DNA from: Fibrobacter succinogenes
GTDB taxonomy: Bacteria; Fibrobacterota; Fibrobacteria; Fibrobacterales; Fibrobacteraceae
Assembly: GCA_902762305.1 (NCBI GenBank)
Contig: CACWNW010000003.1
Coordinates: 1-64,000, forward strand
DNA length: 64,000 nucleotides
Direction: 5' to 3'
Shown here: piece by piece, positions 41,687 through 51,353 of the stretch
How the letters are laid out: each line of letters opens with the position of its first letter
Position numbering within the stretch: the first letter of the stretch is position 1
The notes under the pieces: generated by a model
Seen by the model: the letters and a program-made list of their open reading frames with translations, nothing else
What the model was told of the DNA's origin: nothing
The model's database searches: none
Position numbers and translations under genes: made by a program

Positions 41687-43183
41687 TCAGTCCTTGATGC
41701 AGCGGACAGGATAGAGGTTCCTTCTGTCTCCCAATTGATCATCAACTCCAATGTATTCTTCATCACCCCCCAATGTACAAACATACACATACCACATCGA
41801 TTCAGGCGTATATTTGCCTATCGTCGAACTCCAGAACACCCCCGAAAACGCGTTAAATCCAAACCGATTCGTGCCTCTAGGCCCATAGTCTCCCCTGCTT
41901 TCCTCAGACATCAGCATATAACCATTATAGCCGTGTTCGCCGCTTGCATCCCAATTGTAATACTCATAATAAATATTAGGCTCTGTTTCCCAAAACAGAG
42001 TGTTCCATTCGTCTTTGCTAGGGATATGCCAACCCGCAGGGCATACTCCCCGAACCGGAGTTTCCGGAGCACAAGGCGTTCCAAGGCCGCATCCTTTCGC
42101 ATTTGTAGAGTATAATGCCGCGCTATCCATCGCGGCGCTCCATAAATACTCCCTTCCGTATTTTTCGCAATACGCAAGCGAATCGTTCCGGCAGAAACTG
42201 CTCGAATCCAGCGATTCCGTCTTTTGCAGATAACGGAAATTCAGGTTTTCCGCCATCCACCACTGGTCACCGATTTTCACGGTCCTGTAGACCTGCCCGT
42301 CACGTTCATCCGTCAGTGTTCCATACTCACAATGGTCTTCTTTCGAATTCCTGCAACGGTCCAAAATGGTACCGGTAGTTAAACTATTACACGGAAGTTC
42401 TATTCCATGAGAAATTTTAGGAGCCGCACTCGTATTCTTGACGCAACGAGCATGCAACTTCATGCGAGTCTCCCATTCACTCACAAGAGAGACTCTAGCC
42501 AACGTATCTTCCAAACGAAAAGCATACCTAGCATTCTTATACATATCTGCATCAGAATCATTTTCAAAGGCTGTATCCGAGACATCGGTAGAACTCCAGA
42601 ATGATCTTTCAAGTCGGGGAGCACCCCAATATTCCCCATACACCCTAACGGCAGAAAAACCATAATCATCGGTCCCTGCCGGGCAGTTTTCACAATCATA
42701 AAGGTTGCTGGAACCGAGCACTCGCCCCGCAACAGAATCTCCACCCACCATAGCAATCAATTTCCTGAACTCAGCTTTTGTGGGCAAATGCCAACCCGCA
42801 GGACAAGCATTCAGGACTTCTTTGCTATCATAAGCACGGCCAGGCCTTATGCAAGCATCGCTCTCACAGCAATTCTTAGCAGTACTTCCGTAATTCAGGT
42901 TCTCGGCAGTCCACCACTGGTCACCAATTTTCACCGTTTTATAGACCTGACCATCGCGCTCATCCACCACGGAACCATACTCACAATTATCCTCGCTCTC
43001 CGTTTTACATGGTGGCACAACGCCGTCAGACTGTTCGCTGGAACTCTCTATTGTCGCACTGCTTGAAGATCCGGAAGGTCCGGATTCATCGGAATTCCCG
43101 GACACGCTGTTGCTACAGGCGGCAAGGTAAAGCGCCGAAAAAAGCACGGTCAACTGTAATGCAGCAAGTTTTCTCATCTTCAT
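41687..43183 (-). CDS. FISUMP-domain lipoprotein with two domains
   Basis: A 498-residue lipoprotein: leader MKMRKLAALQLTVLFSALYL with AACSNS, a Ser-rich tether (to about 50), then two copies of the Fibrobacter major paralogous domain (TIGR02145). Each begins with DERDGQVY-(K/R)TVKIGDQWW and (T/M)AENLN, contains CPAGWH-(L/I)-P (first GWHLPTKAEF, second GWHIPSKDEWN) and ends in RC-(V)-K(N/D). The first copy has WWTAENLNYG where most have WWMAENL. Family function is unknown; members are surface-exposed lipoproteins with many paralogues per genome. Its leader and upstream DNA are almost identical to those of the 45280 gene, showing a recent duplication. Convergent with the lyase gene. Confidence 0.9.
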   Translation of the reverse strand: MKMRKLAALQLTVLFSALYLAACSNSVSGNSDESGPSGSSSSATIESSSEQSDGVVPPCKTESEDNCEYGSVVDERDGQVYKTVKIGDQWWTAENLNYGSTAKNCCESDACIRPGRAYDSKEVLNACPAGWHLPTKAEFRKLIAMVGGDSVAGRVLGSSNLYDCENCPAGTDDYGFSAVRVYGEYWGAPRLERSFWSSTDVSDTAFENDSDADMYKNARYAFRLEDTLARVSLVSEWETRMKLHARCVKNTSAAPKISHGIELPCNSLTTGTILDRCRNSKEDHCEYGTLTDERDGQVYRTVKIGDQWWMAENLNFRYLQKTESLDSSSFCRNDSLAYCEKYGREYLWSAAMDSAALYSTNAKGCGLGTPCAPETPVRGVCPAGWHIPSKDEWNTLFWETEPNIYYEYYNWDASGEHGYNGYMLMSEESRGDYGPRGTNRFGFNAFSGVFWSSTIGKYTPESMWYVYVCTLGGDEEYIGVDDQLGDRRNLYPVRCIKD

Positions 43184-43222
43184 CTTCCCTATAGCAAGTT
43201 CCTAGTCCTTGACGCAGCGGAC
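43105..43222 (-). repeat. 118-bp direct repeat, copy A
   Basis: Identical to 45202-45319 except one base (43201 versus 45298). It covers the last codons of one FISUMP gene, the spacer, and the leader codons of the next. The two copies are 2,097 bases apart, exactly one FISUMP gene unit. Confidence 0.92.
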
Positions 43223-45280
43223 TGGAACCGCACTGCTAAGGCTCATCTTCTGAAAAAAAAGCTCAGGTTTTCTTTCTTCATCAATACCCACATCTACAAT
43301 CTGGGGGATTTCCTCACTAAAACGAGGGCCTTTAGACTTCTCATCGGAATAAGTCCAGAAGATAATATAATCACCATGCCAATCCATCCTCTTTCCATTC
43401 CATTTACCATAGCCCACAGCACGCATATCAAGGCCAAAACCGTTTTCACCTTCGTCTTCAGACATCAGCATCGTTCCCTGAGCGAGAAGAAAATCCGTAT
43501 CCCATTCATCCCACTTCAGGTTTTCCGGGGTTTCACCGTACCTGTCCCAATGCAGCGTGTCCATATATTTCCAAGCCCTCAAATCATGAGTGAAGCTATC
43601 CAAGACAGCCCATTCGCTCCTGCTTGGAATATGCCATCCATCAGGACAAACGCCCCGCACCTGTTTTGTCGGAGAACATTCAGCACCGTAGCCACATCCC
43701 TTTCCATCGTCCGAATACCGGCCAACACTATCCATCGCAGCGCTCCACAAATAGAACCTGCCCCTGCTTTCGCATTCCTCTGACTGATTATTGAAGCACA
43801 TGCTGCCGTCAGAATTAAGCCTCAGGTTTTCCGCCATCCACCACTGACTTCCGACCTTCACAGTCTTATAGACCTGGCCGTCGCGCGCATCCGTCAGCGA
43901 ATCATATTCACAGTTATCTTCATCCTTGTTCCTGCATCGGGAATCTCCCATGACAAACGTTCCCTCGCATGGAATCTCCGAAGAAGAAGCCTTCAATGTA
44001 GAATAGCCTTCTTCCATTCCATCGTCCACAGAAGCATCCCTTATACAACGTACAGACGCGTATGGAGTTGCAACGTCGATAAAGCAACCCATTGTAGCGG
44101 AAGAATCATTCAAATCAAAATAACAGCCCGAATATTCCAAAGATCCCCGATCCACCCAAAATCTTCTTGTATAGCTATTTTCCATCCACCAGGGCGTATC
44201 ATCCCTATCCATGTCGCTTAATCGTTGCAGCATATAGATAGCCGAAAAGCCGTAAGCGTCCGTCCCCGCCTTTTTCCCGGACCTAAAGGCATTCCTCGAG
44301 CCAAGAACCAAGCCCGCAACGGAGTCGCCGCCCACCGCAGCGAACAAGGTGTCCATATCCGAACGTTTCGGCAAGCGCCACCCCGCAGGGCAAGCTGAAT
44401 CAGCGCCGATTTCAACGTTGCTATTACCCCGAACGTGATACATGTAGGGATTACCGTGTTTAAAGCATTCTTCACCATCGCAACAGTTCCTGAAGTTTGC
44501 CCCATAATTGAGGTTTTCTGCCATCCACCACTGGTTCCCGATTTTTACGGTCTTGTAGACCTGTCCATCGCGTGCATCTGTCAACGTGCCATACTCGCAG
44601 TTATCTTCCGTTTCTGTCTTGCAGGGAACGGCAGTCTTCTCTATTGGAGGGTAATCCTTCTGACAGCGTATATGGCCATGTTCGCCATAGTCGCTGCCAC
44701 GATACAGTACCACCTTGTCATCATCATAACTAAAGTCCATGTAATAATCTTCACGGGTCAATAATTTCCCCAGGCCAGACGGGAGAAACGAAAAGCCGTA
44801 CTCATCGGTACCCGGTTCGCCATCCCATCCGTCAACCGACCTGAGAACTTTACACGCTCTATTCCAACCCACGAACGATATCAGCCGGTCAATATCATTA
44901 GTGTCGGGCACGTGCCAGCCAACAGGGCATATCGAAGGATTTCTTGCATCTTCAGAGGAGTAGGACCTTCCGAACTTTCCACAAAAATCGGGATCGTCAA
45001 AACACGTGCTACTGTCCGTTTCGTAATTCAGGTTTTCCGCCATCCAGGTATAGCCCCCGATGGTTACCGTCCTGTACCTCTGGCCATCGCGGGCATCGAC
45101 AAGGTACTCGCCATTAGAAGGCAGGGAATCATTGCTCTCGGCGGACGTATCGGGTTCCGAAGCAGAATCGCCGGAACTATCCCTAGAAATATCTAGCGAA
45201 CCGCTGTTGCTACAGGCGGCAAGGTAAAGCGCCGAAAAAAGCACGGTCAACTGTAATGCAGCAAGTTTTCTCATCTTCAT
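43202..45280 (-). CDS. FISUMP-domain lipoprotein with three domains
   Basis: A 692-residue lipoprotein with the same 25-residue leader as its downstream neighbour (lipidated Cys in AACSNS), a Ser/Asp tether, then three FISUMP domains: the first starts VDARDGQRYRTVTIGGYTWMAENL, cited in part, the second and third carry DARDGQVYKTVK and WWMAENL. Each has a CP-(V/A/D)-GW-(H/R) motif and the last ends VPVRCVKD. It is 18 bases upstream of the two-domain paralogue and bounded by 118-bp direct repeats, so it forms a unit that recombination could delete or amplify. Role unknown; probably presented on the cell surface. Confidence 0.9.
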   Translation of the reverse strand: MKMRKLAALQLTVLFSALYLAACSNSGSLDISRDSSGDSASEPDTSAESNDSLPSNGEYLVDARDGQRYRTVTIGGYTWMAENLNYETDSSTCFDDPDFCGKFGRSYSSEDARNPSICPVGWHVPDTNDIDRLISFVGWNRACKVLRSVDGWDGEPGTDEYGFSFLPSGLGKLLTREDYYMDFSYDDDKVVLYRGSDYGEHGHIRCQKDYPPIEKTAVPCKTETEDNCEYGTLTDARDGQVYKTVKIGNQWWMAENLNYGANFRNCCDGEECFKHGNPYMYHVRGNSNVEIGADSACPAGWRLPKRSDMDTLFAAVGGDSVAGLVLGSRNAFRSGKKAGTDAYGFSAIYMLQRLSDMDRDDTPWWMENSYTRRFWVDRGSLEYSGCYFDLNDSSATMGCFIDVATPYASVRCIRDASVDDGMEEGYSTLKASSSEIPCEGTFVMGDSRCRNKDEDNCEYDSLTDARDGQVYKTVKVGSQWWMAENLRLNSDGSMCFNNQSEECESRGRFYLWSAAMDSVGRYSDDGKGCGYGAECSPTKQVRGVCPDGWHIPSRSEWAVLDSFTHDLRAWKYMDTLHWDRYGETPENLKWDEWDTDFLLAQGTMLMSEDEGENGFGLDMRAVGYGKWNGKRMDWHGDYIIFWTYSDEKSKGPRFSEEIPQIVDVGIDEERKPELFFQKMSLSSAVPVRCVKD

Positions 45281-45319
45281 CTTCCCTATAGCAAGTTTCT
45301 AGTCCTTGACGCAGCGGAC
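45202..45319 (-). repeat. 118-bp direct repeat, copy B
   Basis: Partner of 43105-43222 with a single mismatch. Its far end contains the C-terminal codons of a FISUMP gene that is no longer present. Confidence 0.92.
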
Positions 45320-45349
45320 GGAGTGCGCAAAACGGCTTTGGCTATTTGA
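45299..45349 (-). pseudogene. C-terminal remnant of a third FISUMP lipoprotein gene
   Basis: Reading the minus strand in frame to the TAG at 45299-45301 gives YSNSQSRFAHSVRCVKD, the standard ending of a FISUMP domain. The rest of the gene is missing: a CotH gene ends at 45342, inside this remnant. It shows that another FISUMP copy once stood here and was lost by deletion, leaving its last codons next to the 118-bp repeat. Confidence 0.75.
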
Positions 45350-47579
45350 ATATGGCCGTAAAAGTCACGTTTCCCTTGGGCGATACAAGGCGTGGATTTT
45401 CATTGCTTCCGTCAGACCATCCGGCAAACACGCTTCCGCCCTGCGGAACGGCCTCTAGAAGAAGGTCGTTTCCCTCAAAAAAAGTACATTCATAGCCATC
45501 CGATTGGGAATCAACAGGCAGTTCCATTTCGTCTACGGTAATTTTCCCACGTCCTTTCGCAAATAGCGTTATGGCAATATCCTTGCCGAGATTGAATTCT
45601 TGTCTATAATCCTCTCGAACGGAAACATCGCGTTCCTTAGCCCACTGTATAATGGCGTCGCCATCCTTCGACGATTTTCTAGGGAACTTCTGCTTGTCCC
45701 TATCCATTTGCTTGGACTCTATGGTTTTTCTCAATTTTTGAATTATAGTCGATATTTTTTTCTCGGTTAGGTAGCTATTGAACATTATTGCGGAGTGGTT
45801 GATAAACTTTCTCTTGAAATCCTTGTTTTGAATGAGTTTCGTATAGACTTGAGCAAAGGAACGCTCCGTCGACTTGTTCCTAATCCAATTGAAAATATTC
45901 TTGTCGCTATTTTCCCATGATGGCAAGTCCTTGTCGTAACCACAATCCATGTCGTAAGCCATGAATTTCCAAGGGGTATTTTTCGCTTTCCATACGCGGA
46001 CATTATTTGTCGGCCAATCGTCATTGAGGCTGTAAATTTCGAAGGCCATGTAGTTCGCAAAGTTGTTGAGATCCATTCGCTGGAGTATAGAATTGTACGA
46101 CAGGCTATCGGACAAGTCCGATTCTGCAATCCACCTGATTAGACTTTCATATTCCCCCGAGGAGTCACCTTCGAAGCTGTTGTTAATGTGTTTTACGACG
46201 GTGACATCTTCTGCCTTTATTCCGTAATTCGTTTCGATATAGTATCTATTGAGCTTTTCGCGAATGTAGTGGATTCCATAGAATTCACCGTTGTAGAAAA
46301 CGAGAACCGGATGATGGCGTTGGTAGTCCACACCGGTACCTTCGAGTTGGCTTGTAAAGGCCGCATCGCCAAAGAAATCTTGACTGTATCGGTTTCCGAG
46401 GTTTCTCAGGCGGAAAGCCTTGAATATGTTCTTTTCAGGCCGGACATCAAAAAGAGCATACTGGAGTCTTCCGTCTTGATAGTCTTCACGCATTTTTATA
46501 TCGACTGACTTCTTGGGCAAATAGCGGGTGCAGTTGCCGCCGATGGTTAAGCCGGCATCAATTTCAAAGGCTCTTTCCTTGGACTGTATACCATTTTCAA
46601 AGTATTCCACATGAACAGGATATTCAGTGTCTTTGAGATAGCCGGCGTCAGGATCAGGGTTATTGCAAGAATGGTTGTTGTAATAATAGGTTTCTTCGAA
46701 GAATTTTGGATCGATGCTAATAGAAACAATCGACATCTTTGTATTTTCGCCGATGAAATAGGAATTTGTCGTAATCGACTTTGTGAGTGTTTTCGCCTTA
46801 AAAAGACCACAACGCAATATTGTGTTTTGCCGTATAGTGATGGGCGCATCAAAAATAGGAGACAGGCTATCGGGGATACTCCCGTCTTGAGTACAGCGGA
46901 CAGTTCCCGAAGAATTTACAACGGGTGGTTGTATGGTTATGGGTTCCGAGTAAAAGCCCGCTTCTGTTTCGACTGGAACTTTCTCGCTTAGGTTTTTGTA
47001 CCAAGTCGAATTCCTATTTACAGCTTCCGGCGACGGAACCGAAATGAAGCCCCAAACCTTTTTTTTGTTTTTACCGAAACTGACTCCCGAAGGTAGATCT
47101 GGGTATGAGGCGGAATCGACTACATTAAGCAAGGAATCTAGCAGAAAGATTGTTCCACCACTTTCTTTCAATTTCCAACTGGCATGGTTCGCAGTATTCT
47201 TTTTGTCACAGAAAAAAACTTTATATGAATTGGCCTTGATTACAATGTCGCCGAACCGCCACTTTTGTTCCAAGGCAGAATCATTCGACAAATAGAAGTT
47301 CTTCAAAGAAAACGAGCTGCTGTTCGGGTTGTGTATTTCTATCCAGCTTGGGGTTTCTCCGTATTCATCAACCCAGTCTAAATTGTGCGTCAGGATTTCA
47401 GAAATTTCCAAGGGCTGCAAATCACCTGTGTTCAAGCATAATTCGACATTTTCATTCACGTCCTCTTTGCTAGGCATAAATTCTGCATTTTCGTCAAATC
47501 CCGTGGCAGACGCATCAAACTTTTCGCTGTTGCTGCAGGCAACGACAAGCAGGAATAAGCAAACAAGCAAGTATCTCAT
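45342..47579 (-). CDS. CotH-family lipoprotein with lamin-tail domain and C-terminal beta repeat
   Basis: A 745-residue lipoprotein from MRYLLVCLFLLVVAC (47579), preferred to an in-frame codon at 47609 that lies inside the previous gene's end. Domains: lamin-tail-like domain (LEISEILTHNLDWVDEYGE to SYPDLPSGVSFGK, about 60-190), a chitobiase/FN3-like strand region (~210-285), and a CotH kinase-like domain (~290-640) with FYNGEFYGIHYIREKLN and the metal motif FMAYDMDCGYD. The C-terminal ~75 residues form a beta-repeat ending GWSDGSNENP...VTFTAIFK, homologous to the protein at the right window edge. CotH proteins phosphorylate proteins in spore coats and are found on surface proteins in other bacteria; the substrate here is unknown. 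Confidence 0.85.
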   Translation of the reverse strand: MRYLLVCLFLLVVACSNSEKFDASATGFDENAEFMPSKEDVNENVELCLNTGDLQPLEISEILTHNLDWVDEYGETPSWIEIHNPNSSSFSLKNFYLSNDSALEQKWRFGDIVIKANSYKVFFCDKKNTANHASWKLKESGGTIFLLDSLLNVVDSASYPDLPSGVSFGKNKKKVWGFISVPSPEAVNRNSTWYKNLSEKVPVETEAGFYSEPITIQPPVVNSSGTVRCTQDGSIPDSLSPIFDAPITIRQNTILRCGLFKAKTLTKSITTNSYFIGENTKMSIVSISIDPKFFEETYYYNNHSCNNPDPDAGYLKDTEYPVHVEYFENGIQSKERAFEIDAGLTIGGNCTRYLPKKSVDIKMREDYQDGRLQYALFDVRPEKNIFKAFRLRNLGNRYSQDFFGDAAFTSQLEGTGVDYQRHHPVLVFYNGEFYGIHYIREKLNRYYIETNYGIKAEDVTVVKHINNSFEGDSSGEYESLIRWIAESDLSDSLSYNSILQRMDLNNFANYMAFEIYSLNDDWPTNNVRVWKAKNTPWKFMAYDMDCGYDKDLPSWENSDKNIFNWIRNKSTERSFAQVYTKLIQNKDFKRKFINHSAIMFNSYLTEKKISTIIQKLRKTIESKQMDRDKQKFPRKSSKDGDAIIQWAKERDVSVREDYRQEFNLGKDIAITLFAKGRGKITVDEMELPVDSQSDGYECTFFEGNDLLLEAVPQGGSVFAGWSDGSNENPRLVSPKGNVTFTAIFK

Positions 47580-47592
47580 AACGCGCCAAGCC

Positions 47593-50454
47593 TTAGTTCT
47601 CAAAATCAATATTCAATGTCTTGATGAGGGAATCAATGCGGTGAGTGAGCTGTTCGGCACCAGCATGGTTTAAATGACTACAGTCAAGAGCCATTTCACT
47701 TGTATAATCGTGATTTCCCATTTTATTTTCGTCCAACAAGATAAATCTCGAATATTTATCGCTCAAACCAGATATTTCTTCTATCAAATCCGGCGCAACA
47801 CTCCTTCTAATGCCTCCAAAGCCAAAAGCGCCCGTATTTTTGTAGTCAGGACTTTGCGGCAAAATAACTCCAATAATATAGACACCTCTTTCCTGACATT
47901 TTTTTATAAAATCTTCCAAAACCTGAAAATTGTCGTAGTACAACTTGGGATTCTCATCATACCAAGAACTATCATTCTTCACAGTAGGAGAAGATCCCCA
48001 CCCACTAGATGACGAGTATTTAAAATGTCCACGCGTAGGCAAAATGATCTCTGAATATTTCGTTGAACCAGGAGCATTCCTCACGGCTTTAACCATAAAA
48101 TCCGTAGACTGATTTTTCCAGTACTGATGATTTACATCATAAGAAAAACCGGGTATTTCCTTGTATTTTTTATGGAAGAAACTATTTCCCGAAACCAAAT
48201 ATCCTCGATCAATATCAACACCCAAGACAACATATTTCAAGTTTTTCATATGCGTAATTACATAATTATCGAAAATATACTTTGACCCCTTTATCGTATT
48301 GTGCAAGTTAGCCATACTAATCGCAAGATGGTCCTCAGAAAACAATGTCGGGTCAATTCCATAAAGCACTCGTGATGACCCCAAGACAACGACATCGGCC
48401 AAATCCTTATATTCCCACAGCAATTCCATCTTGTATCGCCATATGATACTTTCTTCATCACCGCCAGGCAAAAAGTAAATCCCTGCAGAATCCAAATCTG
48501 GAATGAAGGCACGGCCTGTTCCAGTAGAGTCATCGGCCTGCGTAGCATCGGAGGGAAAATTTGACGCATTGCGATTGACCCACAGGCACGGGTGCCAGAT
48601 TTCCTCGCCTGCGGCGAGTTCCAGGACGCTGCTGTCGGAGGGGCTTACAAGCACGATTCTCGTATGCGCGCCGTCCGCATTCGCGAGCGTCGCCACGATG
48701 TTCGAGGTTTCGCCATCGCCCGCCCATTCGCTGTGATCAAACGTGTAGCCCGCAGGAGCCTTGAGGGTCTGTACCAGTTTCCCGCTGCTGTCGGCGACGA
48801 GGATGCGTTCGTGCGTGGCGTACTTCTCCCCGGCAAACTTGCGGCCGGGTTTCCCGCCGAAGTCGAGGAACGCGGTTCGCTTGCTGCCATCCTGCGCGAG
48901 CGATGCGTTGCAGGCCTGTGCGCTGTCGTACCAGATGGTGTTGTGGGCATTTTCTGTGAGCGATGAGCCGGCAGCAGCGATGCGGGCGCGGAGCAGACGC
49001 GCCCCCGTAACGGCGAGCGTGTTGTCCTTGCTGATGCCACCGTGAAAGGCTCCGTCGAAGAGTTTTTCCGGCGTACCGAACTTGCCTGCGGCGAACTTGA
49101 CCTGCCATGTGGAAGCGCTTCTGAACGCGGTCTCGTCCTTGTTGTTGCCCGCGTCGGTCACATAGACGATTACAGTGTCGCCGTTCCCGAGCACACGCCA
49201 GCGCGGGATGGCGGCGCTCCCGACGTCGAGTTTCACGAGGATGCCCCCCTCAGCATCCAGGTCGCGCACGTACAGCACGGACTTGCCCGCGATACCCTCA
49301 GGCCTGGTGCAAAAGGCCACGCGACTGCCATCGGGAGAAATATCCGGATGGTAGACTTCTAGGGAATCCTCAATCTCTGTTACGGAAAGGCTACCATCGC
49401 GGTAGTCGATGTAGGCAATATTCCCGCTGATATCATTGCGGAAGGCGAGGACCATGTTGTAGGTCCCGGTACGGGCCTTCAGTGACGTCGCGCCGGCAAG
49501 CGGCGTGACGACGCTCGCTTTCGCGTGCCCGCTGGCGTCGAGCCATACTGGGTCCGGGATGCGGCCGAAGGCGAGTCTGAACCCGATGCGCGCAGCACGG
49601 GTCGAAGCTTCCACCGTGTATTCGTCCCCGCGGGCGACGACGTTCATTTCGGAAATCTTTTCGGAGAAATAGCCGCCCTTCAGCACGCGTTCACCGAGAT
49701 CTCCCCCGTCGGGGGCGCCCAGGTAGTTCGTGACCGTCGTGTCGAAGAAACTGCCGGCCCAGTCGTTCACCCACTCCTTCACGTTGCCCGCGAGATCGCA
49801 GAACCCGAGGGTATCCTCACCCGCACTGCAAACGGTATGCGCATGGTATTCCGAGTTGTCCGCATTCCAGCTGTACTTCGCGGGGTTCCAGCCCTGCGAT
49901 GCGGCGAGCACCCATTCCGCCTCGGTCGGCAGGCGGTATGCTTCTGCTTCAGGGTGGAACACGAGCGCTTCCAGGTTCGTGCAGTGGCCCTCGGCATCGT
50001 ACACCGCGTTGCCGTAGGCGTAGGCCGTATCGCGTTTCCCGTTTTTACTCTTGGCGTTTGCGAAGAGTACCGCATCGTAGTAGGTGACGTCGGAAAGCGG
50101 CAAGCTATCATTTTCGCACTTGCCAAATTTCTTGAGGCTCATCTTCTTCGCGAGTTCGCGGTATTCCCCGCAGGTCACCTCGTGAATGTCAAGATTAAAA
50201 TCATAGTCCAAACGCACCTTCATGGCGGGGCGTTCCGATGGCCTGTACTTTGTGTCGTCGCTACCGAGCGTCACCGTACCGCCACGGACAACAATCATTC
50301 CTTCTATTTCGGGAATATTCTCAGATGCCTCGGAACTGGACGAATCCAACGCGCCCTCTCCTTCCATACACTCAGACGCGCTATTGCTGCAAGCAATAAC
50401 AAAGAAAAATGTGAGAAACCAGAGAACAAAAAAAGGCGCCCATCTAGTCATCAA
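47593..50454 (-). CDS. TIGR02171-type lipoprotein: formylglycine-enzyme-like domain, beta-propeller, SGNH-like C-terminus
   Basis: A 953-residue lipoprotein (leader ending FFFVIAC-SNSASEC). Residues ~50-300 are an FGE-sulfatase/SUMF1-like domain (MIVVRGGTVTLGS; EVTCGEYRELAKKM; YRLPTEAEWVLAASQ; DLAGNVKEWVNDW; RAARIGFRLAF). Residues ~310-640 contain TolB-like propeller blades (YHPDISPDGSRVAFCTR). Residues ~650-953 look SGNH/AlgX-like (VVVLGSSRVLYGIDP; a late CSHLNHAGAEQL giving Asp/His). Architecture and length match Fibrobacter paralogous family TIGR02171, whose function is unknown. The first two thirds are very GC-rich and the last third is AT-rich, with a sharp change near 48,540, suggesting domain shuffling. 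It follows a glycosyltransferase gene by 29 bases. Confidence 0.85.
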   Translation of the reverse strand: MMTRWAPFFVLWFLTFFFVIACSNSASECMEGEGALDSSSSEASENIPEIEGMIVVRGGTVTLGSDDTKYRPSERPAMKVRLDYDFNLDIHEVTCGEYRELAKKMSLKKFGKCENDSLPLSDVTYYDAVLFANAKSKNGKRDTAYAYGNAVYDAEGHCTNLEALVFHPEAEAYRLPTEAEWVLAASQGWNPAKYSWNADNSEYHAHTVCSAGEDTLGFCDLAGNVKEWVNDWAGSFFDTTVTNYLGAPDGGDLGERVLKGGYFSEKISEMNVVARGDEYTVEASTRAARIGFRLAFGRIPDPVWLDASGHAKASVVTPLAGATSLKARTGTYNMVLAFRNDISGNIAYIDYRDGSLSVTEIEDSLEVYHPDISPDGSRVAFCTRPEGIAGKSVLYVRDLDAEGGILVKLDVGSAAIPRWRVLGNGDTVIVYVTDAGNNKDETAFRSASTWQVKFAAGKFGTPEKLFDGAFHGGISKDNTLAVTGARLLRARIAAAGSSLTENAHNTIWYDSAQACNASLAQDGSKRTAFLDFGGKPGRKFAGEKYATHERILVADSSGKLVQTLKAPAGYTFDHSEWAGDGETSNIVATLANADGAHTRIVLVSPSDSSVLELAAGEEIWHPCLWVNRNASNFPSDATQADDSTGTGRAFIPDLDSAGIYFLPGGDEESIIWRYKMELLWEYKDLADVVVLGSSRVLYGIDPTLFSEDHLAISMANLHNTIKGSKYIFDNYVITHMKNLKYVVLGVDIDRGYLVSGNSFFHKKYKEIPGFSYDVNHQYWKNQSTDFMVKAVRNAPGSTKYSEIILPTRGHFKYSSSSGWGSSPTVKNDSSWYDENPKLYYDNFQVLEDFIKKCQERGVYIIGVILPQSPDYKNTGAFGFGGIRRSVAPDLIEEISGLSDKYSRFILLDENKMGNHDYTSEMALDCSHLNHAGAEQLTHRIDSLIKTLNIDFEN

Positions 50455-50483
50455 TACACCTCAGCGGACTCTTTTAATATATA

Positions 50484-51353
50484 CTAGTTTTCGCCATTCC
50501 GCATTACATCCAGCATGACTTTAGCCGAATTGATGTAATGTTTGTACTGGAAACGGCGTTTCAGGCGGCTTTTTTCCGAAACGGTCTTCGTTGCGGCATC
50601 TTCCTTGTGGAAGATTTCGATATCCGGTGTAAAGACGGATTTCATGCCGTTTTGCAGGAGGCGCAGGAACAGCAGGCGTTCTTCGTGATACAGGAACGTG
50701 CGGTCGTTCAGGCCATCAAACTTGGAAATGTAGTCTCGCGAGAATATCAGGAAGCTCCCGTGCAGCAACACATTTTCCGCACGGCGTTCCAACAGGGATT
50801 CATCGAACTTCTTGTCCTTCTGCCCGAGCAACTTGCGCAGGAGCCACTCATAGGCGGCATCCAGTCCGAAAATCCTGTTCAGGAACAGTTTGAACGAGAC
50901 CTTGCGCACATACTTCTTGTACCAGTTTTCCGACGGCAACTTCGAAGGTCCCGGGTTGGAACTGTAGGGCTTGTGCGGCGTCTTGATAACCGGTCCCAAG
51001 ACGGCAAAATGACTTTGTTCGTATTCCTTCTCTACGCGCTCAGCAAAGTCATCCTGCAAAATCATCGTGTCGTTATTGAGCATCACGATAAAGTCAGGAT
51101 TCTGGTATTCCTTCGCATACCGGAATCCGACATTGTTCCCGCGGGCAAACCCCTCGTTTTCGGGATTCAGGATTACCGTCACCTGGGTATCATCGCGGTA
51201 CTTCGCATCGAGTTCCACGCCAGTCCCGTTCGGGGACTTGTTGTCGACAACCACGATACCGCAATCCCTTCCGACGCACTTCTTTATCGAATCGATGCAC
51301 TCGATGGTATCGGGCAAGGCATTGTAATGCAAGATGACGAACGAGAATTTCAT
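50484..51353 (-). CDS. Family 2 glycosyltransferase (rhamnosyltransferase-like)
   Basis: A 289-residue GT-A enzyme. The N-terminus SFVILHYNALPDTIECIDSI, GIVVVDNKSPNGTG and NEGFARGNNVGFRYA, followed by VMLNNDTMIL, is the WcaA/rhamnosyltransferase-type GT2 pattern; NND supplies the metal site. The later ENVLLHGSFLIFSRDYI and FLYHEERLLFLRL fit acceptor-side conservation (E near the base). Its ATG overlaps the preceding stop by one base (TAATG). It is the fourth gene of the leftward Glf-GT2-GT4-GT2 operon. Confidence 0.92.
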   Translation of the reverse strand: MKFSFVILHYNALPDTIECIDSIKKCVGRDCGIVVVDNKSPNGTGVELDAKYRDDTQVTVILNPENEGFARGNNVGFRYAKEYQNPDFIVMLNNDTMILQDDFAERVEKEYEQSHFAVLGPVIKTPHKPYSSNPGPSKLPSENWYKKYVRKVSFKLFLNRIFGLDAAYEWLLRKLLGQKDKKFDESLLERRAENVLLHGSFLIFSRDYISKFDGLNDRTFLYHEERLLFLRLLQNGMKSVFTPDIEIFHKEDAATKTVSEKSRLKRRFQYKHYINSAKVMLDVMRNGEN

